Assembly: GCA_963969365.1 (NCBI GenBank)
Contig: OZ017757.1
Span: forward strand, 1,612,001 to 1,676,000
Direction: 5' to 3'
Length of the DNA: 64,000 bases
DNA from: Asterochloris sp. CNOR1
Lineage: Eukaryota; Chlorophyta; Trebouxiophyceae; Trebouxiales; Trebouxiaceae
The notes beneath the pieces are model-generated. The model was not told where the DNA came from, ran no database searches, and worked only from the letters and a program-made list of their open reading frames with translations. The translations under genes were made by a program, and so were the position numbers. The stretch's first letter is position 1; each line of letters opens with the position of its first letter. This document shows positions 58,023 through 64,000 of the stretch, piece by piece.

Positions 58023-60390
58023 ATGCAGTGCAGGCACCGAATGCACCAATCCTACCTCACTGCGCCTCAAGCTAGGCCTGTGCCTAGTGAAATTCTACCA
58101 CCAGCATTGCCACATCGAACCACAAGTGCCAGGAGAACCTCATGCCTCAGGATCTGTGCTGTCAGCGCCCAGCAGCAGCAGCAGCAGCAGACCCCAGCCA
58201 ATGCTGCTCCAGCCTCTGCTGTGCTGCCAACGCAGCAGCATTCTGATGGCAGCATGCACGAGGTGCTGCACATCGACGGCGCACCATCTGTCCACCTGTT
58301 TGGCATGCAGCATACTGGCATGGAGGCAGCTGAAAAGGTGATCACCAAGCTGACATGTGCACACTGCAATGAATGGGTTGATTGATGGCCCAATGCTCTG
58401 CCTGAGCACTCTCAGCAGCGTAACAATGAGCTTGGCCCCTCCACGCTTTGTTGCACGGCAGTCCCCTCTGCCTGCAGGCTAGGGCAGCAGAGTTTATCCT
58501 TGCAGCACGGCCCTCTGCCGTGGTGTTTGAGACGCCATGGCTGCCAGACTGCACTGCCGGCGCAACCACGAGCAGGCTGGACTTTGCTGCAATGCAGCAG
58601 TCTCAGCTGTTCCGCATCTGGGCTTCCATAGCACAGCACCTGATGCGTGAACCTGACATATGCAGCGCTTCCCTGTGGCAGGTGGGTGCAGCTGATATGG
58701 CCTGGAGCTGCCGCCTGCCTCTACCTGTGTCCCACGGGCCTGTCCCTTGCATCCAACTGAGGCTGCATGAGGCTGGTGTCCCCTCTCTGCTGGCATGTCT
58801 TTGTCAGGTTGGCATGCTTACAGCTACATAATGACCTTCCTTTTCTTGCAGAATGTCTGCCGCGACTTTCCTGGAGAAGCACTTGCAATGATTGCTGCCT
58901 TCTGTGTTGATGCCAAGGTGATTCATGGTGACAGGCCAAAAGCAGAGACATACCGCCGTCTGGCACAGCTGTGCTCTGCAAAGGACCTGGACCAAGCCAT
59001 TGCTGTTGCGGTGAGCCTGCTACCTGACCTAGCCCCTGCGAGACATACCCCCTTAGGAGCCCAATTTGTACTCGCGCCTCTTGCCCTGTAGGAGCTGGCT
59101 GCATGCGATGTCTTGCGTCTAGCCTCTGGGCAGCATTGCTGTGGCCCAATTACCTGCACAGGTGGCATGTCTTGATGTTCTATGCGTGTTCGGCATAGAA
59201 GTCATAGCAGGTCCAGTGCCTTTATCGCATTGTGAAGTGGTCTCCTGGACGCCTGCATCTTTGGGAGTGAAGGCTGTGACTGCCAGCTGGCAGCCCACTC
59301 ATTACTACCTGCCTTATGGCTGCTTGTTTGCTGCAGTCCTGGAGCAACTACTGCGACCTTCTGGGGCTGGAAGTGGATGGCTCAAAATTGAAAAGGAATG
59401 CCCCAGGAGTGCACTCAATCCTGATGCAAGAAAGGGATGAGATTTTGCTCCATCATGTGCTAGCTGCCGCAAAGAAAGCCCCTGCAGGCAGCTGTGTGGC
59501 TGCTGTGGTGGGTGAGCACCACCTGGCAGGAATGCAAGAGGCCTGGCAACGTTTGCAGCCTGGTGGCGTCGACCATCCAGCAGCACCTGCAGCTGCTCAT
59601 GACGTGCCATCTCCCGAGTCTCAGACTGAACCAGAAGTTTTGCAGCCAGAATCAGACTGTTCCCCAGGTGTCAAGCGTGCTTTACTTGAAACCTACATTG
59701 AGCTGACTTCTGCACCAGATGTTCTTGGACACTTGCAGCAAGTACTAGGCCCGCCTCGTGACATCGATTTGGATGATTTCAGCATTGCCAGAGAGACCTA
59801 TGCTGGCACCAGAATGCTGCTTGCTGTTCTGGACAGGTCTCAACTGGAACAGGTGAGACTCGCAGCTGCTCAAGCTACTGGGCAGCCCATACATGTGCCC
59901 AACTTGAGTTGCATATCAAGTGACCCCTTGGTGTTGCAGGTATGTTGTGGCTGGCAGTGTAACATGTATGATGTTTTGCAACCTTTGCGAGCTGTGCGGC
60001 CTGTCAATGGCGGCTGTGCATGCAGCCTGGATCTGGTGTATCAGTTGCGGCTGCTGCACTTCAATATCGACTGAGTTTGTTCATCATAGTGCTGCTGGGT
60101 CAATTTGCACTGATATGATTTCTTGTGTAAGCTTCAGAAGCCTGTCTAGCACAATTTGTAAAATCTCTCACTTGCTGACTGCACTTCAGAGGGTCCTGAA
60201 AGCATCAGAAAGTGATGTCTGGCAGCTGCTGGGCCACGCATGTAGGAGGCACGTCTTTAGCACAGTGCAGGCATCTACTGGCAACACTGCACCTGGGCAT
60301 TCTGTAGGTAGCACTGCACACAGCTGGACCTCTGCTGCTCACACGGCGGTGTGCGAGACGGAGCCCTGCAGGCAACCAAGACTTGCCTGA
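58023..60390 (+). CDS. TraB-family protein, plastid-targeted type
   Basis: Exons 58023-58337, 58478-58681, 58852-59010 and 59337-59852 are all in phase 0. A last exon after 59853 is uncertain; one candidate is about 60190-60390 (VLKASESDVWQLLGHACR). About 400-460 residues. The first 60 residues (MQCRHRMHQSYLTAPQARP, then Ser/Arg-rich) look like a chloroplast transit peptide and are followed by a seven-Gln run from CAG codons. TraB motifs: VHLFGMQHTGMEAAEKV, FILAARPSAVVFETPW, DAKVIHGDRPKAETYRRL, LMQERDEILLHHVLAAAK and AAVVGEHHLAGMQEAW. The first metal-like motif is GMQH instead of GTAH and the second is GEHH instead of GAGH. This is the divergent TraB branch, distinct from the neighbour at 53435-55328. 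Function unknown. TGTAA at 60156-60160 may be a polyadenylation signal if the gene ends before it. Confidence 0.75.
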
Positions 60391-60636
60391 GTGCACCAAC
60401 AATGAACACAGTTGCTTCCTGCCCGTGTGCTAGGCGGCATGTCAGCAGTGCACGTCAAGCAGGTGGCCATGGACAACTGCTTTGTGCCTCACACGGTCAG
60501 TGCAGCTGCATGCCGAAGCTGGCCAAGAACATAAGCCCAAGCACACCAGACTTGTAGGCAGCCTGACTGATTGTCTGGCTGGGTGAGAAACCTGTGAACA
60601 CAAGCTGACTGACCCCACAAGCAGACTGTTGAAGAC

Positions 60637-61400
60637 TCACTGGTACTCCTGCTTGAGCAGCTGGTCTGCGTACTGGTCAACCTGCCGCTGTTGCTCAGCC
60701 TCAGACCTGAACAGCACATCTGCCAACAGCTGCGAGCGCTGCACTGCATGTCTCAGCTCGGTGTCATTTTGCAGCAGGTCCTTTGCATCCTGCTCCTGGC
60801 TGGCAGGCTCTAGAGCAGGCTCAGGCGCAGGCACTGTCTCAGGCTCGCGCTCTACCTCCTGAGTTGGCCTGCATGCAAGAGGAAGGCTGTCATGGGCAAC
60901 AAGGCTGCTTTGAGATCTGGCTATACTGGAGCATGCACCACCAGTGTGGACTCAGCAGCAAGTCGGAAGGCAGCCCTGCCCTCCCGTGGCAGCTTACATT
61001 TGGTGTCTTCGCTGAAGCCCAAATGGTGACAGGTAGGGCGGGGAGTACTGCTGCCACTCTCTTTGCTGCGCATTCTCGCCCTCGTGAGCATGCCCCTCCC
61101 CTTTCAGTTGTTGCAGAAGTCCTGTTGTGATCTACAAGCCAATCCAATCAGGCTCAACATCTCATCCGTGATTTGGCTGGCAAGTGAGGCTGCATGTCCA
61201 GAGCAGATCTTACTTTCACTCCATTGGGAGGAGGTACCTCTTCTTCCTCAAGCTGTCCTGCCAGTTTTGCTGTCTGGTTACCCATCTGCCTCAGTAGGCA
61301 GAGGTGGACGGATCTTCTCCGTATTGGAAAGTGCAGCCAGACGGTGAATGTGAGTGACCTTCTCAGGCTGCTGCAAAAATGGCATCATAAGTGTTTTCCA
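60637..61400 (-). CDS. Coiled-coil protein, partial model
   Basis: The last exon, 60868-60637, reads PTQEVEREPETVPAPEPALE and then a charged helix (DLLQNDTELRHAVQRSQLLA; EAEQQRQVDQYADQLLKQEY) to the stop. It joins in phase 2 to an exon ending at about 60999 (REWQQYSPPYLSPFGLQRR). Upstream minus exons near 61390-61290 (PEKVTHIHRLAALSNTEKIR) and 61253-61213 (GQLEEEEVPPPNGVK) join in phase. The link between 61213 and 61060 is unresolved and the start codon is not found. Probably a 200-250 residue adaptor-like protein. Not recognised. Confidence 0.5.
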
Positions 61401-61778
61401 GGGGCCCCACGCAAAGTATGGGTGCCTCGGCAACCCCCAAGGAGTTGGCTGGCTTCTGCTGCAGAACCATGTCCAGTGCAAGGTGTTCTTAACCTTGCAA
61501 GGTGCTGGGGAAATCAGCCTCAAGTGCAGGAGCACAGCACCCAGCTGTGCTGCTTGGCTCCAACCCTTGATGTACCAGATGCTGCCCCAGATTAAGATCC
61601 TGTGAGTCTGGGCAGCTCCCTGTGCAAGGAGTAGGCAGATTGATGTGCGATCCAGGAGCCCTGCCTGCCCTTCTTGGTTGAGTAGACTGCCGTCAAGCCT
61701 GAATCTGTTGGGCTTGATCTCAGAACTCTCAAATGGTCTGCACAAGCATAGAAGGCGTGCCTGCTGCAGGCCGCAGTG

Positions 61779-64000
61779 ATGATCAGCCAGGGCGGCAGGC
61801 CTGCACAAGCTGTCGCCCAAACAGCTGCAGCGCCTCCACCTGACGCTCAAGCCACCAGCTGCAATGGTGCTGAGCCCAGCGGTCAGGGAGCAGCGCCTGC
61901 TCGCGGACCTGCAGCTCGGCCACAGCAGCTGAGGGAGCCAGATGCGGCCGCTGGTGTCCAAGGTGACACTGGCGTTGTGGCAGAGCAGACTGGCCCAGCT
62001 GCCAACGGGTTGACTGCCGATGTGCCAGGGTGTAGCAACCCAGCAGGTGGTGCGCACTCATCACGTGACGCTGCAGCGGCAGGCCAGGCCTGCCCTCCAC
62101 GCAATGGCCAGCTTGGCTCCTCTGTAGGGCCTGCTGCGCAGCTTGCTGCGGCACAGAGCCCATCGCAGGGGCTGGGGCAGCACAGTCATGCCTGCTCGCC
62201 CCGACCTGCACGCCAGCGTGCTGCGCAGCAGGACACAGCACAGGAGCTGCCGCGTGGGCCCGCGCAGGAACAGGGGGCGCTCTCTGCAGCTGCCAGTCTG
62301 GAAACGTCTGTGCACAGGCAGGGGCGGGGTCGGCGTGCGCATCCTCCCGCACCCTCCACCCAAGAAGTGCAATCCCCCCAAGCCCAGCAGCAGCCCCGCA
62401 CACGGGCATGCAAGCGCAAGCCTGTGCACCAGCTTCACGCCCAGAGCGCTGGGGAAGCAGTTGCCGCATCTGACGCCTCTGAGGCTGCAGCAGAGGGAGA
62501 TGCTGCCTTCCTGGCCAGCCCTGTGAAGCAGCCCAGCAAGCGCAGGAAAGTGACTGGCTCTGCGGCTGCCTCCCATCCTCAGGATGGCAACGCCAGCCGT
62601 CCCGTCTGCAGGCAGTCAAGTGCTCAGAGCCCTGAAGTTGCTGCTCTGAAGCCACCAGCAAGGCTGCTGACGACCACACGCAGTGGGCGGCGCACCACCC
62701 GCATGCACTATGTAGAGGCCAGTGATCAGGAGGAGCAGGTGGGATTTAGGGTGAGGGTGTCCAACATCTGACTGGCCTGTGCCCATGTTGCTGCTGATGG
62801 TCTGCCTACACATCCTGTTGGCTGATAGTTGCCAAAATCTGCTGCTGAGTTTGCTGAATGATTGCTTGGGGTCCACACACCCAATCAGGGCACATCCATA
62901 CAGCGCGCAAAGCATTTGGGAGGGGCAAGTGAGTTGCATAGCAGATGCACAGCTCTGCTGATGGCCGTGCTTGAATTCCCTGTTGCGACAGGTCTGCGCC
63001 TCAGTCTGCTCATTGATTCTCTGACACAGCGCACATATAGCTTTTGCCATGACGTGCTCTTCAGCACTTGCCCCTGAACACATGTCAGACAACCGATCGT
63101 TGTGTGCAGGTTGCCATGCCACAGAAGCAGGCACGCAAATGCTCCACGGGAATGCTGGCTGCTGCTGGGAAGACCTCTGCAGCATGGGCTGCTGGCACCA
63201 AGAGGGTTCCTGGGCAGGGGACAGCGGGTGCCCCCAGGTGAAGGGCTGCTGAAGACAGACGATGTGTTCAAGTGGCTGCTGACACAATGATGGATGGTGA
63301 CATGGCTCACCACAGGATTCATGTGCATGGTGTGACCCTGCCTCATTTGCGCATTTTATTTCTAGAGGCCAGCTACAGCTTTCTCTGCAACCTGCCATGG
63401 CTTGTCCTTATGCCAGCTTTGCTGCTCTTGTATGACATGCAGGCAGGGTCAAGTTGCTGCAGCGCCTGCTTCACCGCCTGGCGGCCTGCAGCAGGCAGCG
63501 CAGGGTGACAGCACAGTTGTCCCTGAGGCTGATGAGGGCAGCAGTCGGCAGCCGCCCCAGCAGCCAGGAGCCAGAGGTACTACTTTGTCTGGCGCTGGCA
63601 GGAGAGGGAGGGGGACAGCAAGGCACCAAAGCGCTGCTGCAGGTGCCGACCGCTCCGGTCCTGAGGCTGTGACCATGGTTTGTGTGCAGCCACGGTGGCC
63701 AGTGCAGCCAGCTGTCCAGCCCACACCAGGCCATGTGGACTCCTACGGATTCACGATGTGGCCACGGCTGACCAGCGCCAAGCTGGTGCACACCGGGCGC
63801 AATTTTCGGAGTGAACCACTGAGGTGTGCACGGGCAGGAGGCCTCAAGGGGGGCTGGGTCCCTGGCTTGGGCTGTCCAGGTGGCTGGCATGGGCTGCCAG
63901 GTGGCTGACAGCCCTTTGCACTGCTGGGAGAGTGCTTGGCGCCGGGTGCATTGCTGAGAACGGGTCTGCAGAGGGTACTTTGAAGGCTGCAGATTAGCAT
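61779..64000 (+). CDS. Basic low-complexity, probably nuclear protein (runs off window)
   Basis: The first exon, 61779-62738 (320 residues), is Ala/Gln/Pro-rich with two basic clusters: RTRACKRKPVHQ and SPVKQPSKRRKVTG, the latter a convincing nuclear localisation signal. It ends TTRSGRRTTRMHYVEASDQ. Exon 63110-63237 (MPQKQARKCSTGMLAAAGK) joins in phase 0, then 63443-63823 (PASPPGGLQQAAQG, later TPGHVDSYGFTMWPRLTSAK) in phase 2. The gene continues past 64000. The VDSYGF segment is the only part that looks globular. No family recognised; a chromatin or DNA-associated role is only suggested by the basic repeats. Confidence 0.6.

Noticed and set aside
58181-58204. CAG repeat as a regulatory microsatellite
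   Set aside because: It lies in frame inside exon 1 of the plastid-type TraB gene and simply encodes a short Gln run.
61783-62679. 298-codon open frame on the minus strand
   Set aside because: Antisense shadow of the Ala/Gln/Pro-rich first exon of the + gene at 61779. High-GC low-complexity coding often keeps the opposite strand open.
1-64000. Mobile elements, tRNA or rRNA genes, organelle insertions
   Set aside because: No transposase, reverse transcriptase, terminal repeats, cloverleaf or rRNA-like segments were seen on either strand by reading.

Overview
The window is nuclear DNA of a green alga, most likely a chlorophyte close to Trebouxiophyceae. Genes are densely packed and cut into many short exons, about one intron per 100-200 coding bases, with GT-AG or GC-AG ends. 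Coding GC is moderately high and CTGCAG acceptor-like words are very frequent. Several products are of plant or algal type: a plastid BASS4-like carrier, a ClpS-like adaptor, an EDR2/DUF1336 protein, a plant-type Ariadne ligase and class II histone deacetylase, and TraB proteins. I saw no tRNA, rRNA, transposon or CRISPR. Exon models were built by hand, matching splice sites, reading phase and protein family; introns that could not be closed are stated in each entry.

Layout. 0.2-4.4 kb (+): coiled-coil protein of a protist-wide uncharacterised family. 5.0-8.1 kb (-): STRAP-type WD40 protein, divergent from a ClpS-like gene (8.2-9.2, +). 9.5-13.4 kb (-): unrecognised gene. 14.7-17.2 kb (-): Pro/RG-rich protein with a CRIB-like motif. 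17.6-23.0 kb (-): Ariadne RBR E3 ligase in 12 fully phased exons. 23.8-24.3 kb (-): small unknown gene. 24.5-27.0 kb (+): TSPO, followed 10 nt later by an EDR2/DUF1336 gene (27.1-31.7). 32.1-38.9 kb (+): large class II histone deacetylase. 39.3-42.0 kb (-): BASS4-like transporter. 42.4-45.4 kb (-): secreted or membrane protein with QxW, ricin-B-like repeats. 46.4-52.8 kb (-): photolyase-family protein ending in a PCNA-box-like motif, with an XPA-C-terminal-like gene 62 nt upstream (52.8-53.3). 53.4-55.3 kb (-) and 58.0-60.4 kb (+): two TraB-family genes. 60.6-61.4 kb (-): coiled-coil protein. 61.8 kb to the window end (+): basic, probably nuclear protein.

No pathway unites the window. Two same-strand pairs lie so close (TSPO/EDR2 and XPA-like/photolyase-like) that shared transcripts are plausible, and the second pair is functionally coherent as UV-damage repair. 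The most unusual signal is structural. At least four introns, and a fifth probable case, contain tandem decayed copies of the edge of the neighbouring exon together with its splice site. In addition, at least seven introns start with GC in the near-constant context AG|GCAAGC.
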